Source: Chryseobacterium sp. RU37D (lineage in GTDB: Bacteria; Bacteroidota; Bacteroidia; Flavobacteriales; Weeksellaceae). From it: DNA of 64,000 nt. How positions within the stretch are numbered: position 1 is the first letter of the stretch; every line of letters starts with the position of its first letter. Position numbers and translations under genes: made by a program. Of the stretch, positions 39,357 to 47,615 are shown piece by piece. Location of the stretch: positions 124,001-188,000 of the forward strand of contig NZ_FTMM01000001.1 of assembly GCF_900156075.1 (NCBI RefSeq), written 5' to 3'. The notes beneath the pieces are model-generated. The model made no database searches. It worked only from the letters and a program-made list of their open reading frames with translations, and was not told the DNA's origin.

Positions 39357-41950
39357 AAAGGATAACCAAATGCAATGTTCAGCGTAGGCTTGAATGGTTG
39401 GAAATATTTCAGCCTCCATCTGTCGCCTTCAGGTTTGTTCGGATCATAGATTTTATAGGCAAGGTCAAGACGTAATGTAATGTAAGCAACATTCACCCTT
39501 AAACCAACGCCGCTACCAATACCCACCTGTTTGAAGAATTTATTAAATTTAAATTCGTCACCATATCCGTCATTATAATTTTTTAAGCTCCAGGTGTTAC
39601 CAATATCCGTAAAAATCGCTCCTTCATACATGTCATTAAACGGTACTCTTAATTCTACATTGGTAGTAAGCTTCACGTTATCTGTAATATAGGTACGAAC
39701 CCTTTCATCAACCTGTGAATCTGCAGGCCCAAGGCCTCCAAAAGCCACCCAGGCTCTGATATCATTAGAACCACCATTAAAATAAGATCTGATTACTGGC
39801 ATACTTTCAGAATTTCCGTAAGGAATTCCAATCCCCACAAACTGGCGAAGGACTAAAGTATTTCTATTAAATTTAAAATATTTCCTTACATCAAAATCAA
39901 ACTTCACAAACTGAGCATAAGGTATTCCGAAAATGGTTCTTTCCGGAGCTGTTACAATACCCCCGTCATTTCTTTTTTGATTAAAAATACTGAAAATGTT
40001 TCCGCCTAATTCCACTTTTCCATTAAAATAAAAAGCATTCGGATAATCTTTTTTACCAATTTCATTATAAACGAAATTATAGATCATTGAAGAAATCAAA
40101 ACATCCTGAGTCTGCCTGTCTTTATTGACCAAAGTACCAATGAAGGCATTATAGAGACCATCGTACTGCGGGTCTAGATTTTCCTGATAATCTAGGTCAT
40201 CCACTATCTGTTGGGAAACTTGGTCTCTGGTGAGTTTACCCGCAGTGAAATCAGTTTCAACCGCAGGATGAGACTGAAAATAATTTGCGAAAATTTCATC
40301 CAATACCTCCCTGTCATTCACAAAATAGTCATAATAGGCAGATTTATTTTTGGTTAAACTTAGCTGGGTATTAAATAATGTCAGTCGGTGAGATACTTTA
40401 TCATTTACTGTAGCCAGGTAATTTAAACCGGTATTAAAATTCACCCTTCCCAATCCGATATTATTCTGAACTGAAGCTCCTAAAATAATAGAGGAAGTAG
40501 GGCTGTACCTTTTAGGTAGTAATTTATAATAATCAAAAGGCAATAGCAGCTTTGGAAAGTTTAATGACGCCTGCGCAGATAATTCGTAAGCTAATACTCT
40601 TTTGCTGATATCTTTAGGGCTTCTGATGGAGCCAAATGTTCCGGCAAGGCTGGTAGAAAGGTTTTCTGCACCTCCAAAAATATTTCTTGTGGTAAGATCA
40701 ACAGAAGGAGATACCCCCAAATTCAACAGCTGGGAATAATTAATATCCGTTGCTAGCTTTAATTCATATTTAGGAAGCGGTTTCAAAATATACATTACAT
40801 CAACAATGCTGTCATTAGGTGCTGTATCTCCGCCACTTCTTAAAGAATCTCTTGATTTAAGAATACTAAAGTTATTCATTGACAACAGATTTCTTTTAGT
40901 CAAATCAAGTTTTTTTTGATCATAAATCTGTTTTGGGCCTACCGTAATTGCTCTCCAGATTGCGCGGTCTTTATATTGATTATTCGTCTTATGAAATCTG
41001 ATGCCCCTTAAGCTGTCCTTGATTGTCTTTTTATGAAAGTCGTTCATTTCGTCAACAATAGCAACATCTATATTCCCAATAGTTGCCACTTTATAAGGTG
41101 TATCTAGAGAATCCTTATGAACTTCCAGGGTTAAGGGAATCTGTTTTCTGCTTTTAAGAGAATCTGCAATGAAATAAATTTCATCTCCAAGACTGTTAAA
41201 TTTATAATATCCATAATCTCGCATCAAATCATTAATTCTTGTAACCTCTTTTTCAAGAACAGTCTGATCAAGAATCTGGCCTTGTTTTATGAGCGTTTCA
41301 TGAATTTTTTGCTGATAAATATTTTTTACCGTTGGGTCTGGTATATTATAATAATATTCTTTTATGTAAGTCGGATCTTTATGGGTAATGAAGTAGGTAA
41401 CTGCCGCTTTTTTAGCTGCAGAATCAAGATCATGCTTAAATTTTACTTCTGCATCCCAATATCCACGATAAGTCAATCTTTTTTTGATAGATTCAGCACC
41501 TTTTTCTGTTTTTGTCTGATCCAGAATTACAGGAGCAGAGCCCCAGCTATGATATAACCTGTCGAAGAAGAGGCTTTTCCCAATGCTGCTTTTCATATTA
41601 TATTTTACAAAAAGTGAATCCCTTAACTTTTGATCTCTCAATTCATTAGGATATGTCATGTATTCATTAAGCAAAGTATCATATTTGGGATTTGCGGCAT
41701 TATACAGCCACAAACTTAATGGCATGAAAAGAAATTGTCTTTTATTGGGTTTTTGCTGAACATAGCTTCGCAGCTCACCATCGAAAGTTTCTTTTTTATC
41801 TTCAAACTCAAAATTATTTTTTACAAGCAGATATTCGCCGTCGGGAACTTTTTTCGTTGTACTGCATGCATACAATAGACCAACAAATGTTGCAAATGAA
41901 ATAATTTTATAATATTTTTGAGGAGAATTCTTATAATGCTTACAGCTCAT
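39353..41950 (-). CDS. tamL: TamL, BamA/TamA-family outer-membrane lipoprotein
   Basis: An 865-residue outer-membrane protein of the Omp85 superfamily. The signal peptide ends in LLYACS with lipid-bearing Cys29, a feature of Bacteroidetes TamL. POTRA-like domains fill residues of about 40-400 (for example KRLTYRGYWDAEVKF). The 16-stranded Omp85 barrel is at about 400-865, with GGSNDIRAWVAFGG, which carries the Arg of the conserved (V/I)RG(F/Y)-like loop, and a terminal aromatic strand LNIAFGYPF. It should insert or translocate outer-membrane or surface proteins together with TamB. The start overlaps the start of the divergent rRNA/tRNA methyltransferase gene by 15 nt. Confidence 0.92.
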   Translation of the reverse strand: MSCKHYKNSPQKYYKIISFATFVGLLYACSTTKKVPDGEYLLVKNNFEFEDKKETFDGELRSYVQQKPNKRQFLFMPLSLWLYNAANPKYDTLLNEYMTYPNELRDQKLRDSLFVKYNMKSSIGKSLFFDRLYHSWGSAPVILDQTKTEKGAESIKKRLTYRGYWDAEVKFKHDLDSAAKKAAVTYFITHKDPTYIKEYYYNIPDPTVKNIYQQKIHETLIKQGQILDQTVLEKEVTRINDLMRDYGYYKFNSLGDEIYFIADSLKSRKQIPLTLEVHKDSLDTPYKVATIGNIDVAIVDEMNDFHKKTIKDSLRGIRFHKTNNQYKDRAIWRAITVGPKQIYDQKKLDLTKRNLLSMNNFSILKSRDSLRSGGDTAPNDSIVDVMYILKPLPKYELKLATDINYSQLLNLGVSPSVDLTTRNIFGGAENLSTSLAGTFGSIRSPKDISKRVLAYELSAQASLNFPKLLLPFDYYKLLPKRYSPTSSIILGASVQNNIGLGRVNFNTGLNYLATVNDKVSHRLTLFNTQLSLTKNKSAYYDYFVNDREVLDEIFANYFQSHPAVETDFTAGKLTRDQVSQQIVDDLDYQENLDPQYDGLYNAFIGTLVNKDRQTQDVLISSMIYNFVYNEIGKKDYPNAFYFNGKVELGGNIFSIFNQKRNDGGIVTAPERTIFGIPYAQFVKFDFDVRKYFKFNRNTLVLRQFVGIGIPYGNSESMPVIRSYFNGGSNDIRAWVAFGGLGPADSQVDERVRTYITDNVKLTTNVELRVPFNDMYEGAIFTDIGNTWSLKNYNDGYGDEFKFNKFFKQVGIGSGVGLRVNVAYITLRLDLAYKIYDPNKPEGDRWRLKYFQPFKPTLNIAFGYPF

Positions 41951-42670
41951 ACAATAAAAGTTTTACAGTCTTTAGATAAAAAGAAATTCAGACAAAAATA
42001 CAATTTGTTTTTGGTTGAAGGTAATAAAATCATTTGTGAACTTTTTAATTCTAACTTTAAAATTAAAGAAATATTCTCTATCGATCCGCAAAAATTAGGC
42101 CGGACGAATTTTCCTGTAACCCATATCTCTGAAAATGAGCTAAAAAAAATTAGTTTTCTTCAGCATCCTAAAGATTCTGTTGCGGTCTGTTATCTTGAAG
42201 AGGAAAAAAAGTCATGGGATAAGAACATTCAATTGGTTTTGGATGGCATCCAGGATCCGGGAAACCTGGGAACAATTATCAGGCTTGCAGACTGGTTTGG
42301 GATTGAACAGATTATCTGCAGTGAAGATACGGTTGATTTTTATAATCCAAAGGTAATTCAGGCTACAATGGGGTCTTTTACGAGGGTAAATATTTTTTAT
42401 ACCAATTTGGTCGACTATCTTTCAAAAACAGAAAATATAAATATCGGAACAGATATGGATGGGGAAAATATCTATCATTTTAAAAAGCCTGATAAAATGA
42501 ATTTAATTCTGGGCAATGAAGGCAACGGAATGCGTCCGGAAACTGAAAAACTTCTCCAAAAAAACATAATGATACCGAGATTCGGAAAATCACAGTCTAC
42601 AGAAAGCCTGAACGTTTCTATGGCAGCAGGGATTATTTTGGGACAATTATTTTCTAATGGAAGAGATTAG
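41936..42670 (+). CDS. SpoU/TrmH-family RNA 2'-O-methyltransferase
   Basis: A 244-residue SPOUT enzyme that methylates ribose 2'-OH in rRNA or tRNA. The substrate-binding domain includes FRQKYNLFLVEGNKII; the knotted SAM domain has LDGIQDPGNLGTIIRLADWF, then LILGNEGNGM and STESLNVSMAAGIILGQL. All three SpoU motifs are present. ATG 41936 is used because MLTAHTIKVLQSLDKKKFR is the normal family beginning; the ATG at 41918 adds six codons. The starts of this gene and tamL overlap head to head, so their promoters lie within each other's coding sequence. Confidence 0.9.
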   Translation: MLTAHTIKVLQSLDKKKFRQKYNLFLVEGNKIICELFNSNFKIKEIFSIDPQKLGRTNFPVTHISENELKKISFLQHPKDSVAVCYLEEEKKSWDKNIQLVLDGIQDPGNLGTIIRLADWFGIEQIICSEDTVDFYNPKVIQATMGSFTRVNIFYTNLVDYLSKTENINIGTDMDGENIYHFKKPDKMNLILGNEGNGMRPETEKLLQKNIMIPRFGKSQSTESLNVSMAAGIILGQLFSNGRD

Positions 42671-42727
42671 ATTTTAGAAGTTAGTAGTAAATAGTTTAAC
42701 TAACCTCTAACCTCTAGTCTCGAACTT

Positions 42728-43225
42728 CTATATAAGCTGTTCCATACTCGAAACACTTTTATTTTTTTGATAATTTTCAAGTTTTTTTCTTACGAATTTT
42801 AAAGCGATAGGAGCGAGGTATATTAATGCAGCACCAAGAATTTTTTTCTTCCAATTGGAACTTTTTAAATTCTTTTTTGCATAATTTCCCACAAATGCAG
42901 TAACTGCCAATTTCATAAGCGCATCACCTGCACCACCCTTAAAAGCTGAACTGGCAATACCCATAGCAGCATTCTTGCTAATAAAAGCATCTTTGATTTC
43001 TGATGTAATCTGCTTAGCTATAATATCTTTCCTGAGAACAACCTTTTCATCACCGTCTTCATCTACTTTTTCCTGCAGATACTGATCTGTCAAACCATTA
43101 GTGAATGCACTCAAACTTTCCTTTGTGTTCTTAAACGTAAGAAGGTTTTCCAGATCATTGATTTCGGATTTCAACATTTTTTTCTTTCTTCTCAGTTCCT
43201 CCAAGCTTTCATACTTTCTGCCCAT
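42728..43225 (-). CDS. Conserved protein of the holin/YtxH gene group
   Basis: A 165-residue protein of unknown function. The N-terminus (about 5-30) is a charged coiled coil (LEELRRKKKMLKSEINDLEN). A hydrophobic stretch near 125-145 (KKILGAALIYLAPIALKFV) may touch the membrane. It starts 3 nt after the holin-like gene stop, so both are on one transcript. The context suggests an envelope-stress role; nothing in the sequence proves it. Confidence 0.7.
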   Translation of the reverse strand: MGRKYESLEELRRKKKMLKSEINDLENLLTFKNTKESLSAFTNGLTDQYLQEKVDEDGDEKVVLRKDIIAKQITSEIKDAFISKNAAMGIASSAFKGGAGDALMKLAVTAFVGNYAKKNLKSSNWKKKILGAALIYLAPIALKFVRKKLENYQKNKSVSSMEQLI

Positions 43226-43228
43226 AGT

Positions 43229-43537
43229 CTAATGATTTAAAAATTTAATAACCTGATCTGCTACATAATTTACAATTTTCTTTTTAAAAATAACAATAAA
43301 AATCATTATTAAAAGATAAAATGCCGCAATAATAAGGAATCCGTAGGAATAATTATCCAAAGCTTTTCCTATAAGGAAGGCGATCCCAAAATTGAATAGA
43401 ATAATGAAAAAACCAAAAGCCACAAGCAGTATCACAAAATAAGTGATCATACCTGCAGAAAGCGAAGACTTTTCTGTAGCTTCTATTTTCAGCAGATCAA
43501 TCCTCTTTGACGCGTATTCTTTAATAGTTTCAATCAT
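43229..43537 (-). CDS. Holin-like (Phage_holin_3_6) small membrane protein
   Basis: A 102-residue protein with two strong transmembrane helices (about 30-57 and 65-88) and an amphipathic N-terminus (ETIKEYASKRIDLLKIEATEK). This matches the actinobacterial Holin-X/Phage_holin_3_6 family, which despite the name is chromosomal in many bacteria and usually sits next to YtxH-like and small stress proteins. The role is unknown. It lies between the ytxH-like gene upstream and the coiled-coil gene downstream. Confidence 0.8.
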   Translation of the reverse strand: MIETIKEYASKRIDLLKIEATEKSSLSAGMITYFVILLVAFGFFIILFNFGIAFLIGKALDNYSYGFLIIAAFYLLIMIFIVIFKKKIVNYVADQVIKFLNH

Positions 43538-43557
43538 TGTTTTTTTTTAAAGTTATA

Positions 43558-43592
43558 AAAAAAGGAACTTTGTTGTATAAAGTTCCTTTTCA
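43558..43592 (-). terminator. Terminator between ytxH-like and holin-like genes
   Basis: A perfect 12-bp stem AAAAGGAACTTT / AAAGTTCCTTTT (43560-43571, 43579-43590). On the minus strand it is followed by a T run. It probably reduces read-through from the ytxH-like gene into the holin pair. Confidence 0.8.
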
Positions 43593-43617
43593 TAATTTAT
43601 CTAAAATAAATTATTTA

Positions 43618-43962
43618 TTATTTTAGATCATTTAGTTCTGACTCTACATTTTTTACTACATCTGCAGTTTTAGAAACAATTTGATCTTTATATTTATCAT
43701 ATCCATCTTTCATAGTATGAGCTACGTTGCTCGCTGTTTCTTTGAAAGTAGAAGAAATATTACTGTATTGGTCTTTTACTTTTTCGGAAACTTCTCCATA
43801 TTTATTTTTAGCCTGATCTTTAAGATCGTTTGCCTTAGTTTTTATCTTCTTTCTAGTTTCCTTACCTTCTTCAGGAGCATAAAGCATTCCTAAAATTACA
43901 CCTGCTGCAGCACCTGCAAGAAGTCCTGCCAAAATACCCGCTGTATTGTTTTTTCTAGACAT
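43618..43962 (-). CDS. YtxH-domain protein
   Basis: A 114-residue small envelope protein. The N-terminal glycine-zipper transmembrane helix GILAGLLAGAAAGVILGMLY is followed by APEEGKETRKKIKTKAND, the YtxH hallmark, and a long charged helix with LEA-like Lys/Asp/Val repeats. YtxH proteins are general-stress proteins of unknown mechanism. It starts a stress-type group with the holin-like and coiled-coil genes, but a strong terminator directly after it suggests it is expressed more than they are. Confidence 0.88.
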   Translation of the reverse strand: MSRKNNTAGILAGLLAGAAAGVILGMLYAPEEGKETRKKIKTKANDLKDQAKNKYGEVSEKVKDQYSNISSTFKETASNVAHTMKDGYDKYKDQIVSKTADVVKNVESELNDLK

Positions 43963-44056
43963 TTTTTGTTTTTTTAATAGTTAAAATAATATTAGTTTTT
44001 ATGTATTGAAGCCTACAATTAACATACCAAAGAAAGGAATGTCTTATTAAAAAATG

Positions 44057-44731
44057 TTAAATCTTTCGAATGTGAGATAAAATACTCTCGACGGTTTCCT
44101 CTTTGGTAAGATTAGTATTATCGATCACAATAGCATCATTAGCTTGCTTCAAAGGAGCAATTTCCCGCTCACTATCAATCTTATCTCGTTCTATAAGATT
44201 ATCTTTTACCTGCTTTTCATCAGCCTTAATTCCCAAAGAAAGCAGCTCATTATATCTTCTTTTGGTACGTTCGTCAATACTTGCTGTTAGGAAAAATTTA
44301 TAGTCAGCATTTGGCAGAACTACTGTCCCAATGTCGCGTCCGTCCATAATAATGCCACCTTTTTCTGCCAAAGAACGTTGAGACTGGAGTAAAAAATCTC
44401 TTACTTCCTTCTGTTTTGCAACAAAACTTACATTATCGGAAACTTCATTTGTTCTGATAGCTTTTGATATATCAATATGATTAAGAAAAAGAACCAATTC
44501 TCCGTTGTTATTTTTAAATTCAAGCTCAATTTGGTCAAAGGAAGAGAAAAGCTCATTAAAATCAATAGAATCATCATCATTAAGGCAGTTCTGAAGTGCG
44601 AACCACGTCACGCCTCTGTAAAGCGCACCCGTATCCAGATGAATAAGCCCAAGCTTTTCAGCAATGACTTTTGATATTGAACTTTTCCCGGTAGACGAGT
44701 AGCCGTCGATAGCTATTACAGATTTTTCCAT
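44057..44731 (-). CDS. cmk: Cytidylate kinase
   Basis: A 224-residue cytoplasmic kinase that phosphorylates CMP and dCMP with ATP. The P-loop GYSSTGKSS is at 10-18. LDTGALYRGVTW, MDGRDIGTVVLPNADYKFFL and the lid region RRYNEL are all conserved. It lies downstream of porQ on the same strand, a pairing common in Bacteroidetes. A hairpin sits in the 92-nt gap. Confidence 0.96.
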   Translation of the reverse strand: MEKSVIAIDGYSSTGKSSISKVIAEKLGLIHLDTGALYRGVTWFALQNCLNDDDSIDFNELFSSFDQIELEFKNNNGELVLFLNHIDISKAIRTNEVSDNVSFVAKQKEVRDFLLQSQRSLAEKGGIIMDGRDIGTVVLPNADYKFFLTASIDERTKRRYNELLSLGIKADEKQVKDNLIERDKIDSEREIAPLKQANDAIVIDNTNLTKEETVESILSHIRKI

Positions 44732-44766
44732 ATTGCAAATTTCAAGAAATTTTCTTAAAAATCAAG

Positions 44767-44793
44767 AAACCTTAAGATATTTCTTAAGGTTTT
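44767..44793 (-). terminator. Hairpin between porQ and cmk
   Basis: AACCTTAAGA / TCTTAAGGTT, a perfect 10-bp stem with a TATT loop (44768-44777, 44782-44791). The T run on the minus strand is interrupted (TTTCTTGATTTTT), so it may only attenuate. Confidence 0.6.
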
Positions 44794-44823
44794 ATTTTAT
44801 TTTAAAATATTTCAGTTAATTAT

Positions 44824-45816
44824 TTAATATCCTGCATGGCTCGTAAGATCCACAGAAATACCTATCTGATTGACATTGGAAGAGTTGTGATACCTCACAT
44901 GAGCATAATCAATCCTGAATCTCGAAAGCTTGATCCCGAAACCGGCAGAAAGCCCTGAGAAGTTTCTCTGATCTGCCACCGCTAGCTCATTTCCTCTTTT
45001 TACATTATATCCAAGCCTGATATTGAAACTTTTTTCTGGGAACAATTCTGCACCTATAGAGAAATGGTCGGCAATTTTTCTGCCCGCATTTACTTCCTGC
45101 CCGTTTACATTATATTGAGAAGAAATATTGAATTCCTGAAGGTCATGTGCCGTAATTGTAACAGCCAGAGGAATTGCTTTTAATATCCTGGTATATCCTA
45201 AATCTATCCTGAATGGAAGATTTTCCCTTGTTCCGTTGAAAGATTTAAACTGATACCCGAAATTTCTTAAAATTAATGATGCGGTTTCCTTATTTTTTTT
45301 ATTATGATAGGTAACTCCGAGATTTCCTGCGACGGCAGAAGAAGTATAGTTATCAATTTTTGAAGTAATGAAGTTTAATCCTCCGCCAATGGTCCAGTCT
45401 TCTTCAAACTGATAGGCATATCCGGCTCCGATGGCAACATCTGAAGCTTTAAATGTACCATTTTCAAAACCGCTTTCATCCGTTCTCGGGATGTCTCCAT
45501 AGCTCATATATCGAGCATTGATCGTAGCCATATGGCCGTTATCAAAGTCTTTTGCATACGCTATGGTTCCGTATTTTGAATCCGCAAGATAGGCTGTTGC
45601 ATTTACAGAAAGCTGGTTATCAGAATCTTTATTTAGCAAAGAGGGGTTTGCAATAGCAAAGGATACATCACGATCTCTAATGGAAATGGCATCACCTCCC
45701 AAAGCCGCCTGTCTTGCAGAAACAGGAAGGTTTAAAAAAGGGAAAACGTTTGTTCCTGTTTGTGCATAAGAAACAATTCCTGATAGAAATAATGAAAAAA
45801 TGACAATTTTCTTCAA
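44824..45816 (-). CDS. porQ: PorQ, type IX secretion system protein
   Basis: A 330-residue outer-membrane beta-barrel protein of the PorV/PorQ family. The signal peptide ends GIVSYAQ near residue 19. Next comes FPFLNLPVSARQAALGGDAI, the strongly conserved family start, then SFAIANPSLL. PorQ joins PorZ at the cell surface and helps present A-LPS to the sortase-like attachment complex that anchors type IX cargo. The rest of the T9SS is elsewhere, as usual. cmk follows in the same direction. Confidence 0.9.
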   Translation of the reverse strand: MKKIVIFSLFLSGIVSYAQTGTNVFPFLNLPVSARQAALGGDAISIRDRDVSFAIANPSLLNKDSDNQLSVNATAYLADSKYGTIAYAKDFDNGHMATINARYMSYGDIPRTDESGFENGTFKASDVAIGAGYAYQFEEDWTIGGGLNFITSKIDNYTSSAVAGNLGVTYHNKKNKETASLILRNFGYQFKSFNGTRENLPFRIDLGYTRILKAIPLAVTITAHDLQEFNISSQYNVNGQEVNAGRKIADHFSIGAELFPEKSFNIRLGYNVKRGNELAVADQRNFSGLSAGFGIKLSRFRIDYAHVRYHNSSNVNQIGISVDLTSHAGY

Positions 45817-45834
45817 TTCAGTTTATTATTAATG

Positions 45835-45864
45835 CAAAAATAATCCTTTTTCGTACTTTTCAAA
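45835..45864 (-). promoter_or_regulatory. Promoter of porQ
   Basis: On the minus strand TTTG (45864-45861), then 18 nt, then TATTTTTG (45842-45835), ending 18 nt before the porQ ATG. It matches the Bacteroidetes consensus with a slightly short spacer. Confidence 0.5.
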
Positions 45865-46088
45865 ATATTTCTCACATTATTTATTGGTAAATATTCAAGT
45901 TTTGTGAAAATAGGGGTTTTTATTATGATGGTGTGGGATTTTTAATTATTTTTCTCAGAATTAAATCTTCAAGGTTTCAAAAAACTAGGTTTATTTATTT
46001 GCGGAATGTTATAATCAACCTTAAAAACAGCTTACAATGTAACATTTAAAAATTTCAGACAGAATTAAAAATCAACCCTATTAATGAT

Positions 46089-46096
46089 TATATTTG
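46089..46096 (+). promoter_or_regulatory. -7 element of pyrH
   Basis: TATATTTG matches TAnnTTTG, 52 nt before the pyrH ATG at 46149. Confidence 0.4.
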
Positions 46097-46148
46097 CACA
46101 GTCAAAATTTTGACAACATACGAACTAAAAAGTTATTTAAAAATAAAG

Positions 46149-46856
46149 ATGAAATATAAAAGAATCCTTCTAAAACTGAGTGGTGAAGCCTTAATGGGAA
46201 ACAGACAGTATGGTATTGACAACGAAAGGCTGCAGGAATACGCTGCTGAAATCAAAAAAGTAGTCGACAAAGGCTGTGAGGTTGCCATTGTAATTGGAGG
46301 AGGAAATATTTTCCGTGGCGTTGCAGGAGCTGCGAAAGGAATGGACAGGGTACAGGGAGATTATATGGGAATGCTTGCAACAGTGATCAACGGAATGGCT
46401 CTGCAGGGCGCTCTGGAAGATGCAGGAATTAAAACAAGACTTCAGTCTGCCATTGAAATGGATAAAGTAGCGGAACCTTTCATCAAAAGAAGAGCAGTAA
46501 GACACTTGGAAAAGGGAAGGGTTGTGATCTTTGGAGCAGGTACCGGAAACCCATATTTCACAACGGATACTGCAGCAACATTGAGAGCGATCGAAATCGG
46601 GGCAGACGTTATTTTAAAAGGAACAAGAGTAGACGGTATCTACGACAGCGATCCTGAAAAAAATGCAGACGCCGTAAAATATAATTCATTATCTTTCGAC
46701 GAAGTTTATGCTAAAAACCTGAAAGTAATGGATATGACAGCATTTACTTTGAGCCACGAAAACAAATTGCCGATCATTGTTTTTGATATGAACAAAGATG
46801 GTAATCTTGAGAGAATTGTAGATGGCGAAAATGTGGGTACTTTAGTTGACTTATAA
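46149..46856 (+). CDS. pyrH: UMP kinase
   Basis: A 235-residue hexameric kinase converting UMP to UDP. The start [17 protein letters not shown] is the family start; the upstream TTG frame from 46110 adds 13 non-conserved codons. GGGNIFRG (about 52-59), [13 protein letters not shown] and [13 protein letters not shown] are the standard motifs for ATP and UMP binding. frr follows about 120 nt downstream, the usual pyrH-frr pair that links pyrimidine supply with ribosome recycling. Confidence 0.96.
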   Translation: MKYKRILLKLSGEALMGNRQYGIDNERLQEYAAEIKKVVDKGCEVAIVIGGGNIFRGVAGAAKGMDRVQGDYMGMLATVINGMALQGALEDAGIKTRLQSAIEMDKVAEPFIKRRAVRHLEKGRVVIFGAGTGNPYFTTDTAATLRAIEIGADVILKGTRVDGIYDSDPEKNADAVKYNSLSFDEVYAKNLKVMDMTAFTLSHENKLPIIVFDMNKDGNLERIVDGENVGTLVDL

Positions 46857-46976
46857 TAAAAGAGCCAAGTGAAATAAAACATAATAAAGCTTGTAAATTA
46901 ATAGCTTTTTACTTTTAACCTGTTTTTTAACTTGAACCTTCAATAAATGTGTAACTTTTCAAATTTTAAATATATA

Positions 46977-47531
46977 ATGGAAGAATTAGATCTTATATTA
47001 GAATCTGTAAAACAGGACATGGATGCAGCAGTAAAGCATTTGGATCATGCTTTTCAAAGAATCAGAGCCGGGCGTGCTTCTACAACAATGGTTCAGGATG
47101 TAATGGTGGAATATTACGGAGCATTGACTCCCATCAACCAGGTTGCAAATGTTTCTATTCCGGATGCCATGACGATTTCTATTCAACCTTGGGATGCTAA
47201 AGCCATTAATGATATTGAGAAAGCCATTGTCAATTCAAATTTAGGTTTTGCTCCTTCCAATAACGGAATTAATATTATCCTTAATGTACCGCCATTAACA
47301 GAGGAAAGAAGAAGAGATTTAGCAAAACAGGCAAAATCTGAAGCTGAAAATACCAAAATCGTAGTAAGAAATGCGAGACAGGACGGTTTGAAAGAACTTA
47401 AAAAACTGGAAGGTGTTTCTGAAGATGTTATTAAAGGGGTAGAAGCAGATATTCAGGTACTTACTGACAAATATGTAAAGCTTTGCGATGAGCATCTTAA
47501 AGCCAAAGAAGCTGATATTATGAAAGTCTAA
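46977..47531 (+). CDS. frr: Ribosome recycling factor
   Basis: A 184-residue two-domain protein that, with EF-G, splits the post-termination ribosome. The three-helix-bundle motif HAFQRIRAGRAS, then YYGALTPINQVANVSI, WDAKAINDIEKAI and PPLTEERRRDLAKQAK are all conserved. The start at 46977 (MEELDLILESVKQDM) is chosen over the in-frame ATG at 46947, whose extra ten codons are AT-rich and not conserved. It ends at a bidirectional terminator. Confidence 0.96.
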   Translation: MEELDLILESVKQDMDAAVKHLDHAFQRIRAGRASTTMVQDVMVEYYGALTPINQVANVSIPDAMTISIQPWDAKAINDIEKAIVNSNLGFAPSNNGINIILNVPPLTEERRRDLAKQAKSEAENTKIVVRNARQDGLKELKKLEGVSEDVIKGVEADIQVLTDKYVKLCDEHLKAKEADIMKV

Positions 47532-47554
47532 TTTTTAGTTCTTTGAGAAAAATA

Positions 47555-47589
47555 AAAAAGCGGTTTCCATTTAAGAAGCCGCTTTTTAT
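47555..47589. terminator. Bidirectional terminator between frr and the LptF/G gene
   Basis: AAAAGCGGTTTC / GAAGCCGCTTTT with a CATTTAA loop, A run before and T run after. It serves frr on the plus strand and the convergent permease gene on the minus strand. Confidence 0.85.
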
Positions 47590-47615
47590 TTTATAATGTT
47601 TTTAATCTTTTAAAT

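Larger units (their letters stand above)
45817..46148. other. Divergent promoter region between porQ and pyrH
   Basis: About 330 nt, AT-rich, with no coding frame. It holds a likely porQ promoter on the minus strand (45835-45864) and a -7 element for pyrH (46089-46096). Confidence 0.5.
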
